A stretch of 64,000 nucleotides of DNA from Dendrolimus kikuchii (GCA_019925095.2 CM034392.1:15588387-15652386), one strand, 5' to 3'; counted from the stretch's first letter, positions 45,745 through 56,795 are shown. Numbers and translations are program-made. The notes: generated by a model not told the origin, from the letters alone.

Positions 45745-47190
45745 GTGAATGCGGGTTTCCCAACTCCGCGTGCCCTGGCAGGCGTGGGCCCCCCTCACTG
45801 GGCCTCTTCCTATGCCAGGGGACGTGTCCCCTGGCTACTTCTAGGTCTGATCCGTGCGTGGGGCGGTCTGTAACGCGCCCCACGGGAAGAGAGATGAGCG
45901 CGCGCGGAACACTCGCGCTCTCATCTCGACGGCATGTGCGGGTGAGTGAGAACCCCTATACCCCTAGGGGCCCCACCCGCGCCGCCCGCTTACGGCGGCC
46001 GAAGGTCACTATCCGACCTCCGACGTCGGCGCGTCCTCCTTTGGCGGGAGCGGAGCAGGGAATTACGCTCACGCTCCCGTTCCGCCTCCTCCTTCGCAAA
46101 CATAACCTGCTCGCAAAAGGAGGAGACGGCGTCCCATCCGGTGGAGCTCCCGACCATGGTGCGTACCACGGCCGGGAGCGAGGTGTCAAATCCGGTATGG
46201 GCGACGAGCTCCCGGCGCTGCTCCGTCCAGGCTGGACACTCCCGGAGTGTGTGCAACGCCGTGTCCTCGTCGCCCGTGTCACAATGATGGCACCCTGACG
46301 TGGCCTCGCGGCCGAGGCGACACAGGTACCTTCCGAAGCAACCATGCCCCGTCAGGACCTGCGTCAGCCTGAACGTCAGGGTGCCGTGACGTCGTCCAAT
46401 CCATTCTTGCAGGACGGGCCTCACCGCCTCAATCGTGGCGGGGCCCGCGCTGGGGCGTCTTAGGCGTTCTTCCCAGACCCCCACGGCTACCTGGCGGAGC
46501 TCCGACCGGCACGCCTCGATTTCGCGAGGCGCGGGTCTGGTGCCCCTAGCCAGGGCCTCTTTGCGCCACACATACAGTGACGCCAGGACCCTGGCTTCCA
46601 GGTCCCATGGGGGGGATCCGGCGAGTAGCGAGGCCACTTCGAAGGACACCGTACGGTATCCTCTTATTGCTCTGACGGCCAATATGCGTTGCGCTTGACG
46701 CAACAGCGCCGCGTTTTTGGCCGTCAGGCGGTCCGACCACACTGGGGCCCCGTAAAGGGCCATCGAACGTACGATGCCTTCGAAGAGTTTTCGGCACGTG
46801 GCGTTAGGCCCCCCGACGTTGGGGAGCAGGCGCGAGAGCGCACCGGCTGCCCCCTTGAGTCTGGGGAGCAGCTGCCGAAAGTGTGCCGAAAAATCCCATC
46901 GGCTATCGAGGACCAATCCCAGGTATTTCATGGTTCCACCGATGCCGATGCGGATGCCTCCTACTGTAATGCAACTGTCCGGAGGTGGACGATTACGAGG
47001 ACCGTGAAACATCACGGCCTCGGTCTTCTGTAACGCCACCTCCAGACCAAGACGCCGGATCCTGCCTACTATTGTCGACACCCCAGCCGTGCCTAGAAGG
47101 CACGCCTGCCGATGGGTCCTCCCGCGCGCGGCGATTAGCGTGTCGTCTGCGTAACATACGACGCTGACGCCCGGGAGAACCATAGTTCAG
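45745..47190 (-). mobile_element. 5'-truncated R1-clade non-LTR retrotransposon
   Basis: A GC-rich block that contrasts with its AT-rich flanks contains the last part of an R1-type second reading frame plus a GC-rich 3' UTR (45745-45989). The 5' end stops inside the reverse-transcriptase domain near 47190, the usual outcome of incomplete target-primed insertion. Target-site duplications were not identified. Confidence 0.85.
45990..47183 (-). pseudogene. R1-clade ORF2 C-terminal part, open for 397 codons
   Basis: The frame opens within the reverse-transcriptase domain: the catalytic YADD is at residues 11-14 (VVCYADDTLIAARG). The thumb and connection regions follow, with KTEAVMFHGPRN, GTMKYLGLVLDSRWDFS and LYGAPVWSD. 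Near the C-terminus is a CX2CX9HX4C zinc finger (CHHCDTGDEDTALHTLREC), a hallmark of R1-clade elements. It ends in an Arg/Glu-rich tail. The frame is intact but lacks the endonuclease and the N-terminal half of the polymerase, so it cannot act. Its GC-rich codons differ strongly from the neighbourhood, and the unbroken frame suggests a fairly recent insertion. The nominal Met is incidental. Confidence 0.9.
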
Positions 47191-47245
47191 TAGCTAAATC
47201 AACCACGTCTTGTTCCAATGACGTGTGCCGAATCTTAATTGAAAG

Positions 47246-47352
47246 CATGAACCGCTTGGGCAGTTTTTCTCATTTAATGTGCATATTGTTATAATTATGA
47301 CATATGGGTGGAAATAGTGCGGTTTCACACATCGAGATTACTAATATGTGAA
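47246..47352 (+). mobile_element. SINE body fragment
   Basis: CATGAACCGCTTGGGCAGTT and TTTAATGTGCATATTGTTAT match the body of the SINE at 30465, without the pol III boxes. Confidence 0.55.
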
Positions 47353-48394
47353 ATCCGCTAGTCCGCGTTAAACAAACTTGGGAGATATATATAATATATA
47401 GCTTACATTTATTGGTTGTTTACGGGTTGAACTATAAAACCTATTTTTAAGATTTTTAAACGACTTTCAAAAAGTAGAGGCGGTTATCAATGCGACTGTA
47501 TGTGTTTTTGTATGCTTGTTACGCGATTTCTCTTTGAATAGTCGACCGATTTTGGCTGAATTTTTATTTAATAGCCTACACTCTTAAAAAGACAAAACTT
47601 GTATACGCGTGCCAGTAGTATACGTTGTAGAGGCGCTCAAAATATTATTTCTAAAGCTATTCAAGCAACTAAAAAGTAAGAAATATTTTTTTTTTACAAA
47701 AACAATACCGACTCCATATTAAACAGCAAAAAATAAAATTATCTACAACATCTTGTGTAGAAATTACGTGTACTGTCACGTAAATTAACGGATATACGAT
47801 TTTATATAGACACCGTTTTTGGATAAATGATTACAGAAGCCTAAAAATAGCCCCATGATTTTCTATAAAATAATAATTTTGTTTATATTGTGGTTTTGAT
47901 GCTTTATATTATTATATATATTTATATTATATATTATAAAAAACAACTTCGTGCTGAGCAGATTGCGCAGAAGCAGCAACAGCATTTTAAAGGGAATAGC
48001 CGATAAATTTGACTGCTCACTAATTTAGCCCTTTGTTGGAAGGACCAAATTAGTGTTAGTCAACGATTACTAACATGGTATAAGGAATAAATACTACTGA
48101 TATTATTAAGTGTGTATGTATTGGACTGTGTTGTCTTTTAATAAATAAATAATTATTATAATCTTATTACATTAACCCATATTATATCATTTGAACAATT
48201 ATCTTCAGCATTTCATCTACTATCCCTTTGGTCACTCTATATTATCTCTTTGGATTGCTCTACTCATAATTCAATCGTTGATCTTCGGTATATTGTCTTC
48301 AATCTACATAATATATGTAGCTTGAATATTTTGTCTTATTGTAATTAGAGTACAATCGATGTCCGTTTTGTCCTTGAATTAACGCTAATTTGCA

Positions 48395-48520
48395 AGGCGA
48401 CGCTTCCGCGACTTGTAGTGGGTACGCGCGAGGTCACCTTTCATTGTAATAACGATGCTATCGGCGAGGCTCCGCTGTCGCGCTCGTGGTCACTGTCCAG
48501 CCGCAGAGGCCCCGTCATTC
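48395..48520. promoter_or_regulatory. GC-rich patch with an AGGTCA half-site
   Basis: A short GC-rich island contains CGCGAGGTCACC near 48428-48439. It may be regulatory, with no further support. Confidence 0.2.
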
Positions 48521-48561
48521 TGACTAGTTATTTATGATTATTTCACTCTCTGTTCTCCGTG

Positions 48562-48862
48562 TAGGAACGGAAAAAGAATACTATTTCCTTTGACCCGGCG
48601 GCCTGTCGTTAGAGGCGACAAAACAACTCACAGCCAGGTGGTAGGGCATTTGCCTGCCTGGATGGCTACCACATCTGGTCTAGAGTATACCGCCATAACA
48701 ACCGCGTTGTGTTCCGGCATCAGTGGTCAAGTTCCAGTTTCTCTTTCAAGGCCGGCAGCACATTAGCAGAACCTCTGGTATTACTAATGTCCATAGGCGA
48801 CGGTAACCATTTTCCATCACAGTTGGGGTGCCAGCCTGTCTACTGTGTTTCAGCAATAAAAA
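48562..48862 (+). mobile_element. SINE-like repeat with LINE-type 3' tail
   Basis: Same family as 32745 and 43680, somewhat diverged. It starts TAGGAACGGAAAAAGAATAC and ends at the TCTACTGTGTTTCAGCAAT tail. Confidence 0.6.
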
Positions 48863-48869
48863 GAATGAA

Positions 48870-49008
48870 ATTTACATAGAAGAAGCTGCTCGTACGTACG
48901 AACAAATATATAGCAATGCCGCCACTGTCAGGTCCGGTAGAAGGCAAAATCTCAAGAAATGCTGGCTTCACGTCATGAAACGTGATATACATCGCATTAA
49001 ACATCAAA
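48870..49008 (+). pseudogene. RTE-like C-terminal fragment
   Basis: The frame reads ARTYEQIYSNAATVRSGRRQ then NLKKCWLHVMKRDIHRIKHQ, similar in pattern to the RTE C-terminus at 61.7 kb (GRPK-CWLDVVKDDM). It is interrupted by the insertion at 49009-49191. Confidence 0.4.
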
Positions 49009-49191
49009 TATTCGAATAAGGTGATGTCAGGAGCCTTAAGAACAGACGAGCGTGCATGACAAGAGTTATGAATGTCAAAGAGGCAAGTGAGGTATGTAAG
49101 AATAAGCCTAAATGGCGCTCTGTTGTTCGTGCCTACCCCGCAAGGGAACTGGCGTGAAGTTATGTATGTATGTATGTATGTATTCGAATAA
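49009..49191 (+). mobile_element. RTE-like 3' end with target-site duplication, nested
   Basis: The insert 49020-49180 reads ACMTRVMNVKEASEVCKNKP then KWRSVVRAYPARELA and ends in (TATG)n. The 11-base flanks TATTCGAATAA are identical at 49009-49019 and 49181-49191. It sits in or at the edge of an older RTE-like fragment. Confidence 0.8.
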
Positions 49192-49254
49192 CTTAAACAC
49201 ATAGATCTATAAAACTAAGAATGCGAGAGAATGAGATAGGATACGTTATATTTT

Positions 49255-49567
49255 ATCCGTGCAGGAACGGAGAAAGTATACAATTTCCTGCGGCCGGGCG
49301 GCCTGTCATAAGAGGCGACTTAACAACCCACAGCCCGGTGGTAGGGCATTTGTCCGACTGGATGGCTACCACCCCTGGTCTAAAGTATGTCGCCATAACA
49401 ACCTTGAGTTCTGTTCCGGCATTAGTGACCAGGTTCCAGTCTCCCTTAAGAGAGCAGCAGCGCATTTGTAGCAACTTTGGTGTTGCAAATGTCCATAGGC
49501 GATGGTAACCGTTTTCCATCAAGTGGGCCGTCTGCCTGTCTGCTGATCTCCTGCAATAAAAAAAAAT
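49255..49567 (+). mobile_element. SINE-like repeat with LINE-type 3' tail
   Basis: It is very similar to the copy at 43680-43990 over its whole length, from TCCGTGCAGGAACGGAGAAA to CTGATCTCCTGCAATAAAA. Confidence 0.7.
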
Positions 49568-49579
49568 AGTAATTAAACC

Positions 49580-49745
49580 ACTATACTAATACAGAGAGAG
49601 TTGGAAATGTTTTGAAGTTTTCGTTAATACTTAAAATTTCGTGTTTTAAAGCTTAAATATATTATAGCAATGTAATATATGATATGTGACATCACGAAAT
49701 TTAGGATCCCTCCCACCCCTTGTCACATTCACGTTTCTGATTTCT
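49580..49745 (-). repeat. Reversed copy of the 29215-29560 family
   Basis: GTGACATCACGAAATTTAGG and ATCCCTCCCACCCCTTGTCA are the reverse complement of the middle of the 29215 copy. Confidence 0.6.
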
Positions 49746-50039
49746 ATTACTACAAAATCCCACAAATAAAATAGAAATACTTTTTTTTTCTAAATATAGT
49801 TTCATACATAGTGGTACAACAGTCAAGTCTTATCTTTTAATATTAAACATATTTTATAATCAAGTAAGTAATCGTTTTAGATTTTAAAATAAAAGCAATA
49901 TGCTATGTAACAGAGGTTGTCATGTAACCAAAAATAGATTATAATAACAAACTTGTACCTCATTTTTTCGTTTCCTGTTAACATCTCTACAAGTCGTCAA
50001 AGTTATGATGACCTCCACTATCTGCAAATAATTGTTAAT

Positions 50040-50340
50040 AAAATATCAAGTCCGGGTGACGCAGATGGTGGTGAGGCGAGGGTGCGAGCGCGGGCGCGGG
50101 CGGTCGCCTATCTGACTTTACAAATAGCGGCAACCTTGAGATTCGGCGCGCGACAAGGTCACCGCGCAAATCGTTATCAATGTGACGTCAGCGTGTGACC
50201 TCCATCGAGGTGCCCGCGAGATAACGCGCGCAGAACCGATGGCGAGTGCCGAGTGGCGACCGATAGCGCGGAGTCGCCCGCGCACCCGCTCGCGCTCTCG
50301 GCCGCACCACATACGACCACGCCTGATGACAGCGCCCAAT
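50040..50340. promoter_or_regulatory. GC-rich CpG island with CRE and receptor half-sites
   Basis: An abrupt CpG-rich island of about 300 bases holds CAAGGTCA (50154-50161), a perfect TGACGTCA (50183-50190) and TGTGACCTCC shortly after. Frames on both strands are arginine-rich and unrecognised. It is a candidate distal enhancer or promoter, about 28 kb beyond the E75 end. Confidence 0.4.
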
Positions 50341-50569
50341 ATCAATGCTCCCAAATTAATGCCATCCTTTTTTATTTTTATCGTTAATAATAATGTATTA
50401 ATTTTAGTCGAGGAATATAACAAATATACTACTATATAGCTAGAACGATTTTATTACAAATTTATATGGTTGTATATTTTAAACTAACATGAAACTTCGT
50501 TCGCTTACATGACGATGATGTACCGAATTATTAGTAAATTGCAATGGCTGCACCAAAAAAAAAAATCGT

Positions 50570-50800
50570 GGCCGCAGCACCATCTATTTCGCTATATTTG
50601 TTTATCACTCGGAAACGACGTCATTTATCAGGATAAAAATATCCTTAGTGTTGTGTTGATATAAGTTCTACATCGAGTTTCATTTAAATCCGTTTCGTAG
50701 TATTCACGTGATGTTCTAACAGACAGACAGACAAAAATTCTAAAATTTCCGTTTTCGGAGTTTGGCTGTCTGAATTAGTGTCGTAGTCGTATAAACTTGA
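50570..50800 (+). repeat. Generic lepidopteran interspersed repeat
   Basis: CAGCACCATCTATTTCG, AAATCCGTTTCGTAGTATTC and ACAGACAGACAGACAAAAAT are characteristic fragments of a common repeat. Similar remains lie at 62260-62400. Confidence 0.4.
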
Positions 50801-50984
50801 CCCCTCTACAGATTATATATTATAGAGTTAGAAATTATAATAAGAAAAGGTAGTGGCTATTCATCGTTTGCCCATTTTATCCAAGTTCCCCGAACATTGC
50901 GACAGGGAGACGCCATAGTCTCAGATCTCTAATTTCATTTGCAGTTCATACGTACATACAACATAGCGAACGACGTACATTTTC

Positions 50985-51640
50985 GGGGTCATCTGGAAGG
51001 CAAGGCTAAACTTGCCTCCAAAACTCTTGGCATGCTAAACCGGTCCAAGCAGTAGTACTTCACCCCGGGGCAACGGCTTGCGCTGTACAAAGCGCAAATC
51101 AGACCGCATATGAAATACTGCTCAAATTTATGGACCGGGGCACCCGCTTACCAGACTGACCCCCTTGACCCCGTCGCGCCGTTCGTATCGTCGACGATCC
51201 TATACTCACAGGCGGAATAGAATCGCTTAGCCTTCGAAGAGACTGCGACTCTTTGCGTATTTAGCTGCCTGTACAACGGGGAGTGTTCCGAGGAATTGTT
51301 TGATATGGTGCCAATGCCTCACTTCTACAAAAGCACCGCTCGCTAGCGACAGGATGTTCACCCCCATATCCCTGAGCTCCCACGCTCAACGACGCAACGA
51401 TTCTCTAGAACATTTATCCCGCGTAGAACAATGATCTGGAGGGTACTTCCCGACGAGGTTTTTTCGCTTGCGCTACGATATGGGGTTTTTTAAGAAGGGT
51501 ATTATAAAATTTCTTAGAGAGGTCGGCAACGTGTTGGTGACATCCCTGTGTTGTAAACGTCCATAGGCGACGGCAACCACTTACCATCAGGTGGGCTGCC
51601 TGCCTGTCTGCCTGCTTCAGGCAATAAAAAATTGAAATTT
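50985..51640 (+). pseudogene. Jockey/CR1-like LINE, C-terminal reverse-transcriptase fragment and 3' tail
   Basis: Broken frames read LGMLNRSKQ-YFTPGQRLAL, YKAQIRPHMKYCSNLW, LCVFSCLYNGECSEELFDMV, FSRTFIPRRTMIW and RGRQRVGDIPVL. This is the order of a common lepidopteran LINE C-terminus. The 3' end CCATAGGCGACGGCAACCAC...CCATCAGGTGGGCTGC and the short A-rich tail are the same sequence as the tails of the SINE-like repeats. This fragment identifies their likely partner LINE. Confidence 0.75.
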
Positions 51641-51664
51641 CAATAGTACCTTTTGCTATCATTT

Positions 51665-51890
51665 TTTACAATAGTTCTGTATTGACTGGGGTTTGTACTT
51701 GGGTGCATTTTTATATGATGTAGACAGGGGTAATCACCGGTTACCGTTACGGCACATTTACTTTAATTTGGTCGAAAGGGTCCCTACGTGTTGGCCTTCC
51801 TATGGCCCCACGCATGCCCTCCAAAAGTACGGGCAATTTTATGGCCCGTGGTCTTCAACGACATTCAAATAGTAAAGGTTAGAGGATATT
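51665..51890 (+). repeat. Repeat family B, 3' half
   Basis: TGGGTGCATTTTTATATGAT, GTAGACAGGGGTAATCACCG, CTACGTGTTGGCCTTCCTAT and GGCCCGTGGTCTTCAACGAC match the 3' half of the copies at 52976 and 55675. A further fragment (TCCAAGTTCCCCGAACATTG) is at 50879-50960. Confidence 0.6.
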
Positions 51891-52478
51891 CATGATTACA
51901 AATGGCAATCATGTAACGCAATAGGAGAAATTTGTTTCAATTGTGTGTTGGAATGAAGTCAACCCACACATCGCAGCGCGACGCCGCGGCTGCTAGACTG
52001 AAAATCGCTTTCTACGTAGAAAATATTAATCGTGACCGGCGGCTAAATATTATTCCGACCTTGTATAGTCATGGCCGTGCAAAAATATTAACTTGACATT
52101 CTAAACGATTTCCCGATCTTTGAGTTGCTAACCAGGAAGCAAACTGTTATTAACATTAACCAAAGCGCCGAACTCGAGGTCAGTACACACACTTGTACGT
52201 CATCAGACATAACCAATAGACTAGAGTACTTAGGCGTACTTAAATAATAATTTATATAAGTTTTCTGTATTAAGAGACATAATTTTTTAAGAAATTGTAC
52301 AAGACTAGAGACTACCTATTATTTGCGATTCGGACTACTTTATATTCTGAATGAAGGAAAAACGTATTGTAACACTGAAACACGTGTTACTTTGTTTCTT
52401 GCTAAAATCTAAATATGATTTATCATCTCTCGCTACTAAAGAATTGTGATTTACCTGTTTCATCCTATTTCACCCGTC

Positions 52479-52592
52479 AAGATTGTTTTGTAGAATAAGA
52501 ATAAGCCTGAATAGCGCTCTGTTGTTCGTGCCTACCCCGCAAGGGAACTGGCGTGAAGTTATGTATGTATGTATGTAAGATTGTTTTGTAGA
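52479..52592 (+). mobile_element. 82-base RTE-like 3' end with target-site duplication
   Basis: The insert 52495-52576 ends in ...GGGAACTGGCGTGAAGT and (TATG)n. The 16-base flanks AAGATTGTTTTGTAGA are identical at 52479-52494 and 52577-52592, which fixes the element's limits. Confidence 0.85.
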
Positions 52593-52975
52593 CAAAGACA
52601 GCTTTCTTTGCTGCACAATCTACCGGTAAGATTTGTCCAGTTATTCAGTTGCAAAAAAGTTACAAGCACTTTTAGTTAGGTTAGGTTAGATTCATATTTT
52701 TATATTAGCGCAGAGAGAAAGAAAATAAGATAAAAATTAAAAAAGTTTTCTTCAAACTAAGTTGTTCTACATTTGTTTCCAAATACGACGAAGTTACGTT
52801 TAGGAATATACCTAATAAAGAAAAACTTTGTGTGCACCCTGCAAAAACTTTACTGTGGGGGCTTTCTGGCGAAGCCTTAGGTGGGTAGCGACACCTGGGA
52901 CCTGACTCGCGTCTCCATGCTTGCTTCAGCCAGGTATGGAGGAGGATCGGGAGATCACAAGAGCTAAGACTCAAA

Positions 52976-53420
52976 CTTCAGGGGTGAAAGTGATAAATGG
53001 CATAATGTCGGAAGTAGCTTCGGTGAACCTGCAGCCCACCTCTCGACGCCCCTTAGTCACTTACACCCATGTTGTCTCTTGCCAATCTTGGCATTTTTAG
53101 GGGCTCATGCAGTGTGTGACGAGTCACCGTCTGCCCATTTTTTCCATGTTCCTTGAATATTGCAACGGGCAGACGCTATAGTCCCCATAGTCCCCGATCT
53201 GTAACTGCACTAGTAGTTCATCCCAATAGCCCGATACCTTTTGTTCTCATTCCCTAGAATAGTCCTACACTAACCGGGGCTTGTACTTGGATGCATTTTT
53301 ATATGGTGTAGGCAAGGACAATCGTCGGTTAGTGTAACGTCACATTTAGATTAAATTTTTCAAGGGGCCTGGCTCTACGTGTTGGTCTCTGAGACATCCA
53401 AATATCATAATAATACCAGT
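52976..53420 (+). repeat. Repeat family B, near full length
   Basis: The copy runs in parallel with 55675-56165 over about 450 bases, beginning CAGGGGTG-AAGTG-TAAATGG, then GAACCTGCAGCCCACCTCTC, GAGTCACCGTCTGCCCATTT and AATAGCCCGATACC. It ends near a (TAA)-type tail. No coding sequence is seen; it may be the 3' UTR of an unidentified retroelement. Confidence 0.6.
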
Positions 53421-53448
53421 CGCGAAACAGTTGCAAATATAAAGAATT

Positions 53449-53810
53449 ATGATTCTTTTTAAACAAACAAACTTTACAATCTATTACGGTGTCTCTATCA
53501 ACGCTTACCAGCGTACTCACTCACTTGCTCAGTCTCTTCTCCTTCCCATCCTCGACTACGCTGATGTCAGCTATCTTGACCTCGCAGAATATCAACTTGA
53601 TAAACTTGAGCGGCTTCAAAACTTTTACATTCGTTTCTTATTTGGGCTACGTAAATATGATCATATATCTGAATTTCGCATTAAGCTCAAGTGGCTTCCC
53701 ATCCGCCTTCGCCGGAATGTGCATAGTGTGCAGAATTTTCAAAAGAAAAAAGGAACTATGTATGTTTTATAAAATTCTTTATTTATATTATATTTTAAAA
53801 TGGCCCCTGC
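53449..53810 (+). pseudogene. LINE reverse-transcriptase C-terminal fragment
   Basis: A 107-codon frame includes LAQSLLLPILDYADVSYLDL, DKLERLQNFYIRFLFGLRKY and KWLPIRLRRNVHS, typical of the Jockey/CR1 C-terminal region after the polymerase palm. A second frame overlaps its end, showing a frameshift near 53750. Confidence 0.7.
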
Positions 53811-53859
53811 TACACCTAAGATAATGTTAGTTACCTATTTGAAATGCGACGTTTGTTAA

Positions 53860-54310
53860 TGACGTTACAAATCGACATATGACTCATGTATATATACAGA
53901 GTAGATAATGAATGATTAACGGCGTTATTTTTAACGTTAAAAATAACACGTATTTGGTCCCAGTCACTAAAACACTATCCCAGGTGTAACATAATACAAG
54001 TAATGTTAATTTTTGGGAGTTGGTAGCCCTGACTCTTGTTACTTTAGCATTATACTAGGGCTTTATCTACGTTAGTGTTAAAGATTTAGGCTGTAATGAA
54101 ATGCATGTTATTTAAAGCGTTAAAAAATAACATCGTTAACGCGTAGCTATATTAGTGTACCTATATATACATACGTTATCTGTCAATATTAAACGTCATT
54201 AACAGTTAAAAACAATATCGCATCATAAATAACACATTACACCCATCGTCAAGTCTGCATGAAATGACCTAAATCTTAAACATTATCTCAGATGAAGCCC
54301 CATAACCTTG
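53860..54310. mobile_element. Diverged fold-back element
   Basis: The segment 54056-54090 (GGGCTTTATCTACG, TTAAAGATTTAGG) is repeated in reverse at about 54264-54302. TTAATGACGTT near 53856 is matched by AACGTCATTAA near 54191. A perfect 24-base palindrome lies at 53924-53947. The pattern suggests an old MITE with complex inverted ends. The exact limits are unclear. Confidence 0.45.
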
Positions 54311-54515
54311 AAAGCGACATAAGTAATTTAAAAAAAAATTACGTAAATACAAATGCTCATTTAAATTTAATCGTAATTATCAATGTATAGAGCAGTTATT
54401 TCAAAACTGCGATTATGAAATTCCAAAAAAATTCTTTAGAAAATATATATTTTTGTTGTTGTAATTTTGTACGTTTTAATATTTAAGTCGACACAGTTTA
54501 AAATAAAAATCAGCA

Positions 54516-54950
54516 GTGTTACTTAGCCCTAACTTAATCATTGTCGCATCCAGTTTCAGAAATAGGATTAAAACTCACCGCAAACAAGAAGTTCACGAAT
54601 ACTTACACAGCATATTGTTGGCTACTAGGACACAAAGTACAGGCATTATGATATTTTATCGGTCAATTTCTCTGAATCGTTTACTAGAGGTGCGGCCGAC
54701 AACTGCCCGCGCGTCTCCATACTCAAAGAGACATTACGCATATATGGGTGGAGAAAACATGTGGATGCTGTCATCACACTCTCTGCTTCGGTTGACTAAC
54801 AGCTTATTGATTCTATTTACAATGATCATGATGTGGATTAGGGCAGTGGGTCGCACGGCCAGGCGGCACGCGCCGCTGCCGATGGCGACCATTTTACTAA
54901 TAAAACCAGAAAGCCAGAACCAGATCAATCGAAAAGGTGAAAATACTTAA
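54516..54950 (+). other. Unrecognised 144-codon open frame
   Basis: The frame is longer than its AT-rich surroundings would predict. The product has a hydrophobic stretch around residues 84-106 and a basic C-terminal half. No family, initiator support or neighbour is recognised, and it could be chance or transposon-derived. Confidence 0.15.
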
Positions 54951-54959
54951 ATATACACA

Positions 54960-55670
54960 ACAAAATATTTCTTGAGCGTATACGCGAGCAGGAAGAAGTG
55001 TAAGATTTAGTCAATGTTTGTATTCAGAAAGTGTTGAAAACTATTTTTTTAAGTTCATTAAATGATATTAAATAATATTAATATTAACAATATCAAAGTC
55101 ACACATATCGTAAAATTTGATGATCAATCAGTAAATGCGTTATTTCTTTTTAAATACTGCGGATTCACCTATTCCTTTTTACCTAAAAAAACTTTATGCA
55201 AATCTCCAGAGCATTCGAGTAATGAAATGTAGTTTATTGAATTACAATTTTGACCATAAGGTGACCACTAATATAAATAAAGTTAAACGTGTATACAAAG
55301 ACTTGTATGTAGTAGATGTGTGTTACTCTTTATCTTTGTATGCAACTTTGCACGCGTAACTTTAGACAAATAGGTGAATCTCGTGTGCGCATTATTTTAA
55401 AGTCTCTCATAGCTTCTTAACGTTTTCTGCAATTTCTACTTCAATTGAATCCTTTTGGATAACAATAATGATGTTTGTAGCCAAAAATGAATGATTCAGT
55501 ACCAGTTTAAAAAAAACGCGGTTGCAGATGCGTGGTTGCATTCCACTCCTGTCTTAGAAAAACAGACGATATATGTATAGGTACATACCGACCGCGATTT
55601 TCAAAACCAGTCGGCGGTACCACATCATCATAAATGTCTTTTTCATTTCTCACATTCTGAAAGTCCGCTT
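54960..55670. other. AT-rich intergenic DNA, nothing recognised
   Basis: Only short frames are present. Confidence 0.55.
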
Positions 55671-55674
55671 GGAC

Positions 55675-56165
55675 TCAAGCTCCAGGGGTGGAAGTGGTAA
55701 ATGGCCTAACGTCGGAAGTAGCTTCGCTGAACCTGCAGCCCACCTCTCGACACCCCTTAGCCACTCACACCCATGTTGCCCCTGTCTTCTATGGCATTTG
55801 TTGGGGCCCATGCAGGGATTGGCGAGTCACCGTCTGCCCATTTTTCTATGTTCCCCGAACATTGCGACGGGCAGATGACATAGTCCCCATATTCCCAGAC
55901 CCCTAGTACCATTAGCAGTTCACCCCAATAGCCCGATACTTTTTGTTCTCATTTCCCACAATAGTCCTACACTGGCTGGGGCTTGTCCTTGGGTGCATTA
56001 TTATATGGTGTAGACAGGGATAATCGCCGGTTAGTGTCACGCCACATTTATATTAAATTTGTCAAGGGGCCTCTACGTGTTGGCCTTTCCATGGCCCCAC
56101 GCAGGCTCTCCAAAAGTCCGGGCCATTTTTATGCCCCGTGTTCTTCAAAGACATACAGTATAATA
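55675..56165 (+). repeat. Repeat family B, most complete copy
   Basis: See the copy at 52976. This one continues through GCCTTTCCATGGCCCCACGC and CCCGTGTTCTTCAAAGACAT to a (TAA)n tail near 56165. Confidence 0.6.
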
Positions 56166-56795
56166 ATAATGAATAAATAGTAAATTAAAGGAACCAGCAA
56201 AAAAACCGAAGCATGCTTAGATCGTATTTTTTGATTCTCAATAAAATATCAAACAACGCACTACTTCTATTTATCACCACATACCGCACTGCCAAAATAG
56301 TGTATATCAACTATTGTAAATATATTAAATTTTAAACTAATACCAAAACGATGTAAACAACATACTTAAATAGACTAGGTCGTGAATACGATTCACCTTT
56401 CCAACCCGGTCAGCGCAAAAAGAGCTGTAACAATGTAATTTAGCATCGATTACTTTGTCTGTCCTTTTTATATCTGAGTTCAAAGACACCATAGTTGTAG
56501 AATGCGAAGCGTGTTGTTTAAGACGCAGAAGTGTTTATCAGCGGGCCACGTGTTGGACTGCGTGCGCCTGCCATGTCGCTGCAACGTGAGCCGTGCAATC
56601 ATGAGATGCACTTAAGGTACATACCTACTACGAAATAATTAAACCGAAATGTTTAGCTACTTGGGAAGGAATTCATACAACGCACTCAATTTTTTTTTGA
56701 AGACTAGTGGCCTCAGAGACTTAAAGGATGATTCTCTGTCATGGTGCTAAAAGGGCCATTGTCGACAATCGTTATTTTAAAAGCAAGCATGCAAA

